Positions 11,965 through 26,010 are shown, counted from the stretch's first letter. The stretch: DNA of 64,000 nt from Climacium dendroides (GCA_950106755.1 OX467083.1:2951501-3015500); one strand, 5' to 3'. Notes: generated from the letters alone by a model not told the origin. Numbers and translations are program-made.

Positions 11965-14900
11965 ATGGTGGGAATATCTTTTAAAATTTCCAAGAGTGGC
12001 ACTCGGTACGTACCAAAGCTCTCCTCCAATGTGAAGCTCCAGAAACATGACTTCGCAGCTGACGGGAATGGAGGTCATGCCAATGGGATCAAGCGGCAGG
12101 CGGGGTTTTCTAACCCGAAGCGGCCACTGTCCGATGGATTTGAGAATCCTCCTGCGAAGAGAAGTCGTGGAGAGGTATTCCATAAATTTTATTGTTGTTG
12201 ACGGTTAAATGGTTTTAGGAATGCCAGTTGCACAGACTTCTATCAGGCCACCTTCGTGAGCATTTGAGTCTTTTTCGCGCGCTCTCTCATAATCTGAAAT
12301 TCGTGCTGAATTGCTCGACTTTAGTATGATTTGAAAGGTAATGAGTGTGGATTATAAGGTTAGCATCCGCCTGTCGTGGGTATTTTCTAGAGCGGCTCGG
12401 GTTAGCCCTGCCTTGGCTTGATGAAGACGCAGTTCCGTATCCTTAGCAAGCTCTGAAGACAATCTTCAATTTTAACTGGATGAGGGATGCGTTGTAGGTT
12501 TCTCTGCGGAGTACCATTGGAGATTTTCGGACGAGATACCTAGATCCACTGGGGCATAATGTTCCGAAAGGTAAGTTTAGTCTTCTCTTGAATGATTTGG
12601 ACAGTGTAATTGTCAACTCAGTTTTCTAGCAACGACCGCCGTCTTTTTCTAGTCCTATATTACATGATTTACGGATGTTCATTGATCAGTTTATGACTTT
12701 ATCTTTTAGTATTCTTCATATCATTAGTGACGTTACCTCGCTCTGCTGCTAATCTGCAGATGCTAAGGCTTCATTTGCAATCAATCTGTTTCCTGATGGC
12801 TTTTCTATCGATAAACCTACGGAGGTACGTTATTTCTGGCGATGTGTAGTTTGACAGGTTAGGGTTCCAAATTGTGTCATGAGAAGTGCAGTCTCTTCTT
12901 TCATCTACGTGCGTTGATAACTCGGAATTTTTTTCTTAAATTTTAACACTTCAAATCTTTTTGACAGAAGGGGAAGCTGGCACCTCCCGCCTTAGAAGTC
13001 TCGGAGTTACACTTGTTGCCGTATGACCGCAATACTGGTGACTTCTTGAGGGTGAATTACTTACCATTGTTAGCTGCTTTCCACAGAAGTTATAGATTTG
13101 GTCACTCCAAATCAGTATTCCTGTTGGTATTAGAATGTTACTTTGTGATTTAATGAGAGATAATCACTAAGTCTTGGCTGTATAACTTAGTTTAATGTAT
13201 CCCAACTCTGCTATTTGATGTGCTTGCTGAGAATTGTTGTGTTGCATGGGAGCAGGCCATTGACGGTGGATGGATTCCCAGTACATTGCTCGAGGACATA
13301 CCTTGCAAGTACATTGATGGTTGTGTTGTTTGCGAGGTTGGTCTTCCATCTGAGACGGCCTTTTAAGTTTATGTGCTTCGAAGTGAGATTTGGCAGAGCC
13401 AGAAGAGTTTGAACTTTGAGGATCCGGTTGTTTTCCTTGAAATTCTGATGGTTTGCGTAATGCAAAGGCTGAGACGACAACATTGTCGGTGCGTTTTGTC
13501 TCCAGCTTCGTGATTATAGAAATAGTCTTCAAGCTCCATTTGGGGAAACGCTTCAGGCAACGCCTCGGATTGGAAGGGATGGAGATTTAATGCCCACTGT
13601 ACAGCGTGTGCTGCTGCAACGAAACAGCGGGAATATTTTTAAGGATCTGAAATCCATGGATTTTGATGGTTGGACCTACCGTGAGTGTCTGGTGGGTCTC
13701 CTTCCTGCGTTACTTTTTTTTATTATGGAAGAAGTTTGACTATTCGTCTGCTTTGTAATACTGAAGATGCTACTGAAGGATCATGTGTCGCACTACAGAG
13801 CTTTTTTCCCCATGTCAGTAACTTGGAGCTTTGGATTATGTGCTACAGGAGTTGGAGGCTAGACTAATAAACACTGTGCAACCTCCACTTTGCTTGGACC
13901 CCACTCCGGACGTTGCCAAAGAAGCCTACATAACTAACTACAATAAGGTTTGATTATAGTTCTGATACATTGTTTTCTTATGCTGCTTCTGAACATGTTG
14001 TTTGTATAAAGATCGGTGCTTGGTTCTTTGATATGTATGTACATTACGCACTTAATGAAATTCCTTTTAATCTATTGAGGGCTTTGAGATTGTTGCTCCA
14101 AAATGTTTGAACATGATGTAATATTCTGCTTAACTTTCCTATTGATTGCAGTCGAAGTATAATCTAATTTATGGGAGGTATCGGAAAACCTCTGGTTCCT
14201 TGCGAGAACGAAGGCTGCATATTGCTGCCGCCGCCAAAGCTTTGTCGAGAGCCGATGGATTGGCTAAGCGCCGTAGATCAGGCCTTGAGGAAGGGTTGGC
14301 AGGTGGTCCAGCCTTTGTTAACGATCTTGTTCCTGGTGGTCATCATTCTGCGGTGTTATCGCCAGGTATGTCACGTTTCTTGATGTTGTCGTTTCTCCCA
14401 TAGACGTCATATCTATTCCAGTATATTATGCGCGTCGGATGTCCGAATTTAGTTTTGTAATGGGTTTGTATGACGTATTCCAGGCGGACGACTTAAAAGT
14501 CAGGAGACTTCAAGATTTTCTCAAGCAACGTCTGGCATGTATGTTCAACAGCAAAGTGCTTCACAAACCTCTCTTGGACAGCAAACTTCAATGGCTCGTG
14601 CAGGAGGATTGGCGCATTCAATGTCTGCACTTTCAGTTCCTTCTGGTCCTATGTCTCCTTCTTTAAGCACACCCGCGACTCCTGCAACATCCGCTGGTGG
14701 ATATGAAGTGACTAGTGGTTTGGGGGGTGCATCATCCATGCTCGGAAGAAGGGAAAGTAAAGAATCGGCAGCGGCAGCTCGGGCTGAGGCGAAGGAGATG
14801 AAGGTCAAGCAGGTCGAACCGTTATAGTCCTTATAATCCTCTCTGTGGTCTCTAGTGCAAACTGAACTTTATTTGGCAACAGTATTCATCTTGCGTGCTG

Positions 14901-17900
14901 TTGCTTGAAGGTGTCTATTTGTTGATATTTATTCATGCTGTCTAGCCAGTTGAGATGTCATGAGATGTCATGAGATGGTCATTCTGATGTGAAGCACTGT
15001 GACGGGTGCAGGCCGTGCAGTCACAGCAACGGAAGCTTCAAGAAAGACAGGATGCAAAAGAGTTGAAGGAAAAGCAACGGAAGGAAAAATTACAGCAGCA
15101 GCAGCAACTCAAAATAGAGAAGCAGCAACAACTTTCACGAAGCAGCAGTCACTTGTCATTATTGTCTCAACACTCAGGTTCCATCTCTATGGGTGACGGG
15201 TCTACAACTCCGCGTTCAGAGAACAGATCTTCTATGGTGGACCAGAGGGATGGGTCCGACGTGGTAATCAAAATGGAACCGCAAGTAAGATGTCGCCATT
15301 ATGTCTTTGATCCTTTCACTGAATTTAAGAACAATTATTTTGTTTTAATGAGAATGTTAGAATGGGCAGCAGATACTGTAATATGTTCTCAACGGGAGAA
15401 CTGAAGTGGTTCGAATTTGTTTTTGACTTCGTTTTAGAAGGCACATTCTGCAGCGTTGAAGCAACTCTTATTGGTTTTGATTTCTACCGATAGAGCTTAG
15501 TTCATCAGTATTGATTTTGTTAGTTCTTTTCACAACTTTGAGTTCTTTTACAGTTGCTATCTTTGTTGGTTAATTGTGAAATTAGTAGGAAGTGACCCAA
15601 AAGAACAGGGATTCATCTATTGATTCCGTTATTGCTTTTTCTTCACTGATATTTTATTATTCATTAACTCTTTTTTTTGATGCGGTGAGATTAGTATTCT
15701 TTGATTATTTACTACGCTCATATTGTCTGTACTTTATCAAATTTTATCGACCTGGTTCGTCGGTTGTCTTCACCAGATTATGCAGTTACGAAATTTGGGG
15801 GACAATGATGTTGCAGTCTAGCGTCAGTTCGATTCTTTTCGTAAGCCTGGTGTTAGAAACGATTATTTTGTTGATTGAGAGGATTAAAGACTTGTATTTG
15901 TCTGCTCTTTCCTTTCTTCATTCTTAACCTTTCTTGTCAGATTCCTTTACAGGAGGTTGCAAGGCCTAAACAAGAGTTTGATTCTCAAGGCTTTGAGGAT
16001 GTTGAGAAAGGAAGGCAAGAGCTGCAAGGGGCGGGTGCAAGGAAACAGCATGGTATGCCAAAAGTTTTTATCCATCTCTTCCAACTTCTGGTCTAGTTGC
16101 CCACTAGTCACCGTGTTCCCTTCCATGCCCTTGCAACCCAGTTGCGCAATGTGGAATTTTGCAACTCCCTATGGATGTCAAGCCTGATATTATTTTTGTA
16201 ATGGAACGAGGCTCTCACGAGGATTAACAAACTGTGAAGCGCTTGAATCAGGTCAACCGATGCAGCGCATAGGGATGGTGCAGCAGCCTCCGCCCATGAA
16301 TCCTTTGCTGCCTCAGACGTCGTTGCCAACCTCTGGAGTAGGTTTCGGTTCAGGAATTGTGGTGCAAGACATTCGTATGGGGCCCAATCACAACTTAGAC
16401 CCTCCCGTCGGTACAATGGCACAAGCGCAAGCTCACGCATTGGCTTCAAATCTTGTTCCGGCTGGAGGTCCAAGCCATATGGATCAGGTACTTGTGCTCG
16501 TCTCATTTCTGTTACTATGGTAATGGTTTCAGTATCGTTGCTCGTTCAGTAGTTGTGTTCGCGAAGAGATGATAATACTATGCGCTTCTCTAAGTTTTAA
16601 AATGAGTGCAAATTTACGTTTTTTATGAGGAGTGTGTACCAACATGGATTGCTTCTGTTTGAACCCATCTGAAGCACAAGCTCTTACCCGGTTGCTGTCT
16701 TGAGTGTTCGTGCTCCTGAAAACGAGGGCCATTCCTGATGCTATGTTTAACAGCTTTATGATTAACCAATTCAAATGTGATTGAGGAGTAAGAAAGAGCA
16801 CAAATAAAAATCTGCAATAGAAAGAAATCATATCCCCGCAGATGCCTGTATGTTTTTATATGTATGATGAAGTTCACGCACTGTATGAATCGCTCCAGGT
16901 GCAGCACTCTCTGGCACAGTCTCGACAGAGGCAAAACTCATTACCAAAAGTCACAAGTGCAATGCAAAGTCCCGGAGTGACCGGTTCCTTTCTGTTGCCT
17001 GGGAGTGGCGCATTTCCGACACCAGGTGTGAAGGTAGAACCGGCAACTGGTGGGCAACGTGTTACGGCAAATGGAGTTTCAGAAGATCAGGACCAGAATA
17101 AAGAGATGGAATCCATGCATAAATTAGTTGCTGCCATTCAGAGGTATGCTTATTTAATTATATTGAAATGTAAACCGTCTCTGTTATTCGCTTGATCCGG
17201 GTTTTTCTCTATGTCTCTTCTCAACTCTAGGTTTTAAGTCGTAGTTGACCGGTGGGCTGCGTTCACTTTGAATGCAATGGAACAACGTTCTATTCTATGG
17301 TAACTAGCCACTGAGAATGTGTACTATATTATTCTCGACAGGCATGGATTACACAGCAGAAAGAAGCCTGTCGACAATGTCATACTTCCAAACAAATCTA
17401 CCTCGTCGTTTCACCGCTTATCAGTAGCCTTGTCCGAGACTAATGATGAGGTCAAGGAGCCGATAGGCCAGCGGAGCATGGCCAATTCTCTTGTGGGTGG
17501 AAACATCAACTCTCGCAAGACCCGCTCCTTACTATTTGTGAAAACTGAACCGAAGCCCGATCAAGCATTTCAAGGCAAGTATTATTCCTTGTTTTTTTCA
17601 TTTTCACCGAGACATTCCCAGCTCTGACGTTCCCTGGGAAATCCCTTAGGAGATAGCCAGAGATTTTAATCCTAATTACAGCACTTGTAACTAGAAACTT
17701 AATAAGTAAAACTCGTTAGCCCATTCATCGTCCCTCAATGAACTTAGAAAGATATAAAACGTGAATTTGGATTTTTACTTGCATGGCTATTATAGCCAAG
17801 CAGAACACTGTCTAGATACCAGAGAACTATCCAGCAACACTCATCCATCAAGCTCAAAGTTCACTTATCAGAACAATGAAGTTTAGCTATATTTTTCCAT

Positions 17901-20900
17901 CCAAATGCACCTTTCAATTCATGACAGGTGGCGGTGGTAACAATATTTGTCTGCAACGACGAATGCATGTTTGTTTAAATTTGTGAGGATGAATCGCACT
18001 TCATACGGACTGTATCGTATCGAAGATGAGATTAACATGGGTGGGTGAAAACAGGAGGAATGAACTTCTCACCTGCTTTTCATCGCTCACGAAAGCGACT
18101 TGTCTTGTGTGGTCGAGCAAAAGATAGCCTTGTGGAGGCCATTATCCAAGTTGGAGACGATCAAGAAGAAGAAGCAGTACCTCCCCATCATGTCTTGCCC
18201 ACCATGTCTAACGTTGTAAGTATCTAGTCTCTCAGGTTTAAGTGACTTCATTCTCTTAGGCTGAGAATGTGCATGTACTTGTCGACTTTGCTAGCCATTG
18301 AGAAGCATAATTTCTGTGCAGGAATGCGTAACTAACCCTTAAACGTCGGATCCTTTCTAGAATATTGAGATCGGTCTGGATCATAGCTTTTCAATGCTTT
18401 AACGTGTTTTAGTTCAAAGAAGAGTTGTGACAAATCAACAAAAGTCTGGATCTGTACAATTACTATCGCAATCTGGTGCAACGATGTGTTCAAAAACGAT
18501 TTGGATTAGGGCATTCAAGTATTTGGGTGAAATACTAGGGTGCTTGAGGGTGAAATACTAGGGTTCTCCCGGTGCTTTATAGGATGTGTCTCTTCAACTA
18601 CTCTCTCACTGACTTGTGGCAGTCGCTATTTTGCGTCCTTTACTTGGACAAGTGGACACTTCGTCTGTGATGACCTTGTCAATAGGTTTGTAAGTTTTGA
18701 ATTCTCTTCTAAATGACTGAATGGCTAATGTCGTGGTCTGTTATTTTATATGCAGCATGTGGCAGACCGGTTTGCAAAGCAATACTGCGCTTTGGTATGC
18801 TTGCACTGTTCATTGGTTCTTTTATTCTTTTATGTCTCATTTTCTATGCCTTGATTAGGATGGTAATTATCCTCTGAGAATGACATGTTGCTGCTGGGAT
18901 TCCAGTGATTTGTCACTTGTTACAATTCAATCACATACTGTCGCTTGCTGTAATACAATCACATACTAAGATGAACCTGTTCCAAAGCGTTCTTTGAATC
19001 TTCCAATCCGTTTTAACCTTCACCATTCTCTCATCTTATATCTCTTTTGTGGCAGCTTAAGAAGGAGAATTACGAGCTGGTGTCAGATGAAGTTCAACAA
19101 AGTGCTCCTCGAAACCCTGTAGTCAATGCAGCTTCAAGTGCTCGAGCCTTACCTGCTGGTGCCTCTACTTTAGGCAACCCTCAGGCTGGCCATCTTGCAA
19201 CTACGCAGAGGGCTGGAATGAATCCCCAGCTAATGCAGGGTGCTATACCGGGGAATGTAGTATCTACTCATAATCAAATGCAGCCATCATCTCCTAGCCA
19301 GTTAGCTGCTAACCGGATGCCGCCCCCTTCCAATGCTCCGAGCCGGCAGCAGATCATGAACACTCATTTAGGGCAACAGGCTGTCGCTTCTGGTGCGAAA
19401 TCTACTCAAGTGGACCCTGCTCAAGCCTCTCAGCTAGCCGCTCAACATCAGCAACATCAGCAGTTGCAGCAGCAGGTACAGATGCAGCGGCAACCTCAGC
19501 AGCAACAACAGCAGCAGCAACATCAACAGCAGCAGATGGTGGCTGCCTCACAGTTGGCCCAGTTGACGGGTCAGGTAGGTCTTCATCCATATTTCCAGAT
19601 TCTGGTGGCTCCTATTTCCCATTCCGGCTTGTACTTGATCTTTAGGTGAATTTGGAGACCTAAGTTTGTTTTATGGCGGTTGTATGTGGACAGGGCCAAA
19701 ACTCGGTTGCGCAGTCGAACCAGCTCCAGCAGCTGCAGTATATGCATCAGCAGCAACAGCAGCATCAGCAGCAACAAGCACGTCAACACCAACACCATCT
19801 TCTTAATCAGCGGAAGCTCATGCTACCGGGCGCTATGGGAAATACGCTCCCAGGCATGACTAATATGAATGGTGTAGGCATGCCAGCGAATGCAGGTGGG
19901 CAAGCAAGTCTAGCCAATATGGTTAACATTGGGGGCATGAACAGCGTGGGTATGGGTGGAATGAATGCAATGACATCCATGTCTGGAATGTCATCTCTTG
20001 GAGGAATGTCATCTCTTGGAAATATGGGTCAACTGGGTGCCATGAACGCCTTAGGACAACAGGCAAGTTTGCTTAGACCCGGAAATATGAACCAGGCTGC
20101 TGCTATACAAGCCTCTAAAGTGCAACAACTAGCGGCAGCTGGAAGGGGAGGGCGAGGTACTGGTGGGCTTCCAAACACGGCTGGTGTGGTGCGGAACCAG
20201 GTGGATGCGCTCTCTGCACTAGGAGGTGCAAACCAGGTGCACGGAGGAGCTGGTGTTTCAGTAATGGGACAAGGTATGAACCGGGGCAATAATCTTGGTC
20301 AACTGCAAAGAGCTCAAGTGACAGGGCTTGCGTCCCCAAAGGTCCCCTCCGCAAATCAGAGCTATTACTTGAATTCCCCGCAGCTTAGTGCTCAGCCACA
20401 GCAACTCAAGTCACAGAATGCTCAGCAACTGAATTCGCAACAACAGCAACAGCAACTGCTAAATTCTCAGCAACAGCAGCAACAGCAGCAGCAGCAGCAA
20501 CTGCTCAATTCGCAGCAGCTCAACTCTCAACAACTGAACACCCAGCAGCTCAACCCTCAACAACTGAACACCCAGCAGCTCAACCCACAACAACTGAACA
20601 CCCAGCAGCTCAACCCTCAACAACTGAGCTCCCAGCAGCTCAATTCTCAACAACTGAATACCCAGCAGCTCAACTCTCAACAACTGAACACGCAGCAGCT
20701 CAATCCTTCACAACTGAACACGCAGCAGCTGAACTCTCAACAAATGAATACACAGCAGCTGAACCCTCAACAACTCAACACCCAGCAGCTCAACCCACAA
20801 CTGAATACGCAGCAGCTCAACTCTCAACAAATAAACACGCAGCAGTTGAATCCACAACAACAGTTGAGTGGAGGTGGCAGCCTGAATTCTCTTGTTGGTA

Positions 20901-21103
20901 ATCCTGCGAGTCCGCAACTGAGTAGCGGTCAAAGTTTAAGTGCGGTGGGGAACATGAGCGTAAATTCATCTTCTGTTGAGCTTCAGAATGCTTCTCGGGC
21001 AGCGGCAGCGGCGGGCAGAGCTCCTGTAATTCCTTCAAGGAGGCCGACCATGCCTCAGCCAGGTCAACAACCACAATCGGGACAGCCTACGCAACCTCAG
21101 TAA
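11965..21103 (+). CDS. SPT20: SPT20/PHL-like SAGA coactivator subunit
   Basis: Plant homologue of SPT20, a structural subunit of the SAGA histone-acetyltransferase coactivator; the Arabidopsis relative is PHL. Eighteen exons close in phase: 11965-12174, 12498-12570, 12760-12824, 12968-13051, 13256-13336, 13506-13691, 13849-13947, 14152-14365, 14484-14812, 15012-15284, 15953-16052, 16240-16487, 16899-17143, 17342-17574, 18055-18215, 18756-18794, 19056-19574 and 19694-21103, giving 1522 residues. The N-terminus MVGISFKISKSGTRYVPK, the block FAINLFPDGFSIDKPTE (about residues 100-116), PSTLLEDIPCKYIDGCVVCE, LCLDPTPDVAKEAY and SLVGGNINSRKTR are family hallmarks. A KR-rich nuclear-localisation-like stretch ends exon 1. 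The last third is Gln-rich with polyQ and a decapeptide repeat, typical of coactivators. The intron after exon 14 uses a GC donor. The end of exon 9 has a weak donor and could shift by two codons. Confidence 0.9.
20500..20870 (+). repeat. Coding tandem repeat: QLNTQQLNPQ decapeptides
   Basis: A roughly 30-base unit (caactgaacacccagcagct...) is repeated about a dozen times inside the last exon of the SPT20-like gene. It encodes alternating QLNTQ and QLNPQ pentapeptides after a polyQ tract. All units stay in frame, so the array can vary in length without breaking the protein. Confidence 0.9.
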
Positions 21104-22064
21104 GTTATTGCCAGTTCGATGTACCAGAGCTGTCTCTTGTATATTAGAATGTAGGTCAGAATATTTAGACCCGTGAGTTTTGTAGGTAAGAGCGGCTGAG
21201 TGAATTTCACTTTGTCAACCGCTTTCAAGTGATCTTCGCACAACTTGTATCGGACTTGTCTTGGACGTCTAGAGCTCTTTACTGAGGCCAACTGCCAATC
21301 GTGTGGTTTGGGCCTGAGCGCTCAATGCCGAAATCTGGGAATTATCCTATGATGCGTGGGTCCTTGCACTGTAAATATAATGAGGATGAGCTTCCCAGTC
21401 AGCAATTTGAGCCTGTGTTTTCTGGTGTCCTCCCATTTTATATATCCTGAAATGTGGGCAGGGTGGACGGCAATTTGAGTTTGAATTCGGATTCACTCAA
21501 TTGATCTCTTCATTCTAATGGAATTGCATTGTTGAGTGTATTGTAATATGCTATCTGCACCCACGAGGTGTACTTGGCTACGCTGATTTATCCTATTAGA
21601 GGTGCAAAATCAATCACCTGTAAAATTAGTGTCGCTGCAGTTTTTTAAGACATTTATGGAGATTAGCACAATACAGGAATATTTCATGCTGCACTAATTT
21701 AACCCTTAAAAGTTCATGCATCCGAAAAGCCTTGAGTTTCAAAATAATCATTTTTTACATTTTGATTTAAGGAAATGAAGCATAACTTGTTTTCTAATAA
21801 GTTATGTTTTCTGAAAATTTTGGGAGTTTTAAATAATTATTGGAAGATTAATGTAGAAAACTCTGAATTATTTTTATATTTTCCTTTTGTGCTTTTGATT
21901 TTATTTTATTTCAAGTTAAAGAGTATCGTTTCTTGTTTTATACTTCATTTTAGGTAGCAAAAAAATAATTTTTTTTGCTAAATTAAATTTTCCTTGCTAA
22001 TAGTAATTGACTTCATGTTCATCCCTTTGGGTTTTTCACACTATTTTGTATTACTATGTATATC
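21104..22064. other. 3' UTR and flank of the SPT20-like gene
   Basis: The stop codon is followed by moderately GC-containing sequence to about 21.6 kb, likely 3' UTR. It then becomes AT-rich DNA with no gene. No clear polyadenylation signal can be singled out. Confidence 0.45.
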
Positions 22065-23095
22065 TTAATCCCTAAAGGTTTTTGACTATGTTTTCACCCT
22101 ACCAAATTTCAGGGAAAAATAAAAATTGAACAAATGTAACCATGGGATCTTGTAGTATGTTGAGATGTTGGGGTTTGAGAAAAAAAATATTTTTGGACAA
22201 ATGTAACCATGGGATCATGATTCATGTAGTATATTGGGGTTTGAGAAGATATGAAAAAAATTTCAAAAATTTCATTGTGTAGATTGCAAGATATTAATGT
22301 TTGAAGTGATAAAAATACTTTTTTGGGCCCTTCCAGAAAATGGGCAAGATATTAGTGTTTGAAGTGACAAAAATACTTTTTTAGGCCCTTCCAAAAAATG
22401 GGCAGCTGCACTTCACAAGGTCACATTTGTATGAAAAATGTCCAAAATAGTGGTGCTTCTTTGGATTCATTCTTCAAGGCAAGTTGGCTACATGCTTGAA
22501 AAATTTAAGATCATTTGGAATTGTACAACATATAGGAAAAAAATAGTAAGTAGAAAGAAATAGAGAATGATTCAAAGTACTAATTAAATTGTTAAGAATT
22601 TTGTTGTAGACTTCAAAAATTCCAATTCCAATGGTTGTAATGCTATAATAAACAATCTACAACCTATGATTTTATTTTTTTCAAAAATACTGAAAACTGA
22701 GTTAAATAAATGACTTCAAAGTTTATGTACTTAAAGTAAAGACTCTATAACTACCTACAAACTAAAACTCCTCATAACTTTCATCTCATTAATCAAAATG
22801 ATATGATTACAACCTTTCTATGTATATATAAATCTAGATAACCAATTTCAAATTTTTATTTTATTAGAAATCCTTTATTAAAGAAACTTTTTTAGTTTGT
22901 TGAAAACTACATATCATACAATAAAATTTTAACTATGTAGTCAAAAGTTTTGAAAATTATTGGGCCTTAAAGGTACTCCTGAGACACATGTAGTGTGAAA
23001 ATTTCAAAGAAAATAAATAAAAACTCCATTTGTAGTGAGTTGTCCAAAATCATTGTGTTGCTAAAAAAATGCAATTTAGGGCTTTAAGGATTGAG
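22065..23095 (+). mobile_element. Non-autonomous TTAA element, family B, copy 1
   Basis: The left end is TTAA followed by TCCCTAAAGG (22065-22078). The right end near 23081-23092 is a diverged inverted copy (gctttaaggatt). No ORF is present. The interior matches, in reverse complement, 32671-34410 and 62000-62690, with shared landmarks such as 'caaagaagcaccac', the CAAGATATTA/TTTGAAGTGA phrase and 'tgtagtcaaaagttttgaaaattattgggcc'. This copy has internal tandem duplications of the aaaatgggcaagatattagt segment. TTAA flanks suggest piggyBac-type mobilisation, by inference. Confidence 0.65.
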
Positions 23096-24216
23096 AAGAA
23101 ATTTACTTGGTTTATGATTTGTTATGGTTACCATTTAGTTTTGCTTTTATTGTAGTAATTTAGACATTTAGATTCTTGCATGTAACTAATTGAGATTCTT
23201 CTCATTGATAGACAACATATAATCTTTCATTTTCTTAAGACAAAGTGAAAGATATTATATTTCTAAATTAAAATAAAATATAAAACAATTTTAATTACTG
23301 AATGTACTATTTTTGCATTGTACTAAGTAGTTCAAAAATGTAATTTGTAGCAATACTAACCATGCTTGCAAATAAGATAAATTTTTGCACTATATAATTT
23401 TAAAGTTCAAATTGACCTTAGAAATGATGTATAATTACATGACTATAGACACTAATACAAATTCACTATAGATTGAAATAGTTTTATATTGAATTTGTAT
23501 TAAAGCTAACACAAATTGCATTGAAACCAATACAAAATTTCAACCCATAGTAGATTTGTACTAGTGATAGTAGGTCCTTTAGAGTTTACAATCAGTGTAG
23601 TTTAATTGTTCTATAGAGTGTATCTCATTCATGAGTTAGGGACAAAAGTGCTTTTGATTTTCTATTGTTTTTAATGAAGTTTCCATTCAAACCACCCTAC
23701 ATTGTGCCAATTGCTTTTGACATAATATATTTTTTTTTAAATGAAGATTTTGAATGTTTTGAGAAATTATAAATAACGGTTTATCTAAAGTTTGGACTCA
23801 ATATGCCATTTTCAAATAAATCATGGTTGTTTAAAGGTGTCAAATGTGTGAATGCCAAATGGCTAAATTTCAGAAAATGCAATGCAAAATTATGAAGCTT
23901 TGGTATTAGATTTGGTAGTTGTAAATAAGAATAGCGAAGACATTTATTATATTGACAAAAGAAATTCCTTATATTGTTAACTTCAAAAGAGACAATTCAT
24001 ACCCTAAAATGATAGAATTATAAGAAAATCAAAGTAGTTATATATAGACATTACAAATGCCAACAAGTAGTAAGAGAGAAATATAGCAAACACAAAATCA
24101 TGTGTTCTTGTCAATTTCAAGTCATAATCTAGAGTAATCTAGTTGAAAAGAGCAACTACTTTGAGAAGAAAACATCCCACTTCCCCAAACTTAAAGATCT
24201 CCATACTGCAAATTTG

Positions 24217-24220
<4 letters not shown>
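23096..24220. other. AT-rich intergenic DNA
   Basis: No gene, RNA or ordered repeat is seen. The sequence is low-complexity and AT-rich up to the microsatellite. Confidence 0.5.

Positions 24221-24296
<76 letters not shown>
24221..24296. repeat. (AT)38 microsatellite
   Basis: Seventy-six uninterrupted bases of alternating A and T. Such tracts can extrude cruciforms and are highly length-variable. Confidence 0.98.
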
Positions 24297-24298
<2 letters not shown>

Positions 24299-26010
24299 TC
24301 CCTCTATTAACATACAAATTCAATTCAATTTTTATGGTAAAGCAAAAGTGTCATTGCAAAGTGATGAGTGCAACAAATTAGCAAGCTTGGATGTACTTCA
24401 ATGACAATTCCCCATAGAGACAAAGAGAAATCTTCAAACCTTATTAGTGATAAGCTCTACATTTTGAGGCATAAAGATGAAATTAATAATGTGTGGATCT
24501 CGTTGAAATCTAGTAAAAGTCCTATTGCTAGTTGCCAAAAGCAACTTTTGTTAAAATAATTTAGGTCAAGCAACATTTGTCCCCTATCAACCAAAAATTT
24601 GCTATACTTCTTCATTCCTTAACTAGTCTACTCTACTCTCCATTAATTCATCACTGAATTTTAAAGATCCAATAGCTTGATTACAATCTTTCTAGGCTTT
24701 GGATTTGGTTCTAGACAATGTTTTTTTTTCTGGCGATTTGGTGCAAAATTGCACCAAATTTTTTGGCTTGGCACCACACCTATAGAAAAAAAAACATGAA
24801 AAAACCCTTGTAAATCACCAAAAAAATTCAAATTAAACAAAAAAATCTACCAAATTGTGGATGAAAATAGAATTATGGATATGTGATGTTTTCTATTCAT
24901 TATGTGGATGAATGTTGAAATTTGGAGCGCCACTATTACATTTAATATCACCACTATGGCACTTCATAGAAAATGAAAAAGAAAAAACCCTGGTTCTAGA
25001 TGAACTTGGACCAACACAATTAAATTATGGCCATTAAGTAAAGCAAGGCCGTGTAGTCATAATTATACTGATATGCACATAATCCATAAGTTATTGGAAT
25101 GACACTGTGACCATCCTTAAAACATTACCGGTATTCTATAAGATGCTTCGAGATTACAGCTTCAGCTTGATCTTCCGCTGCTACTAATTCATCTTAGGGA
25201 TTCCGCTGCTAATAATTGTTGCAATCTTGTCACTTGATGAAGCAGGTGGGCAATGTGGTCTTCAGAAAATGAGGGATGGATACTGCGAGCTTTGAGAGAG
25301 ATTTAAGAAACGTGAAGCATTCCCAAGGCTTGGCTGCATCAAAAAAAACAATAAGTTACATCCATGGTAGCTCAAATGTTGATTTGGATGCTCCCCAAAG
25401 GGCCACCGGACAAACAAATTATGTGCACTTTGTTAAGTAACCAGTCCAGCATCCATTTGCAACAAGATACCACATCAATGTAAATTAGAAGACATCAAAA
25501 GCATTGACAGTGTAAAACTCTGTTCCAAGGGAGAAAATAAAAGAGTAATATTGACCCCAAGACCCACGCTAAGACCATAGTCGGGGGAAATTTAGGCATG
25601 AAGACTTCATTACAATGACCCGAATGTGGGCTTCTTTCAGGTGATTCTTCACTGGTACACACAATTCATCCAATTGAACACATAATGAAGTTCAATTATT
25701 GGTAGCCTTGAATTAGAATGCAACATCGCTTATAGGTAATTTTACAAAGAATGATGCCCTTATTCGAGCAAAATCAAGTAAGAGAATTTGACAGATCATG
25801 TGATCAGTAAGCTTTCAGGATGGCACGATTGCCTTGCAGACTATACAGTCCTGTCAAGGAGCAATGGCAGGACGAAGTTCAGGACGGGTGGCAACTTGGC
25901 CATGACCAAGTACTCAAGCGGCTTCACCTCCTGAGCACCATAATCAAGTGCGCACAATTCCTTGGATGTCTTCAACCTCACGCCACATCTCAGCAGGGAA
26001 TCTGAAAACC
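24297..26010. other. Intergenic DNA and 3' flank of the R3H gene
   Basis: No gene is supported. A small palindrome (atttggtgcaa/ttgcaccaaat, 24736-24759) lies in AT-rich DNA. From about 25.1 kb the composition becomes more gene-like; this is probably 3' UTR of the minus-strand R3H gene, whose stop is at 26011. The minus-strand frame at 25841-26116 overlaps that last exon in another frame and is a shadow. Confidence 0.45.

Noticed and set aside
20459..20932. Leu-rich minus-strand frames (LLGVQLLRVELL repeats)
   Set aside because: They are the antisense of the Q-rich repeat in the SPT20-like last exon.
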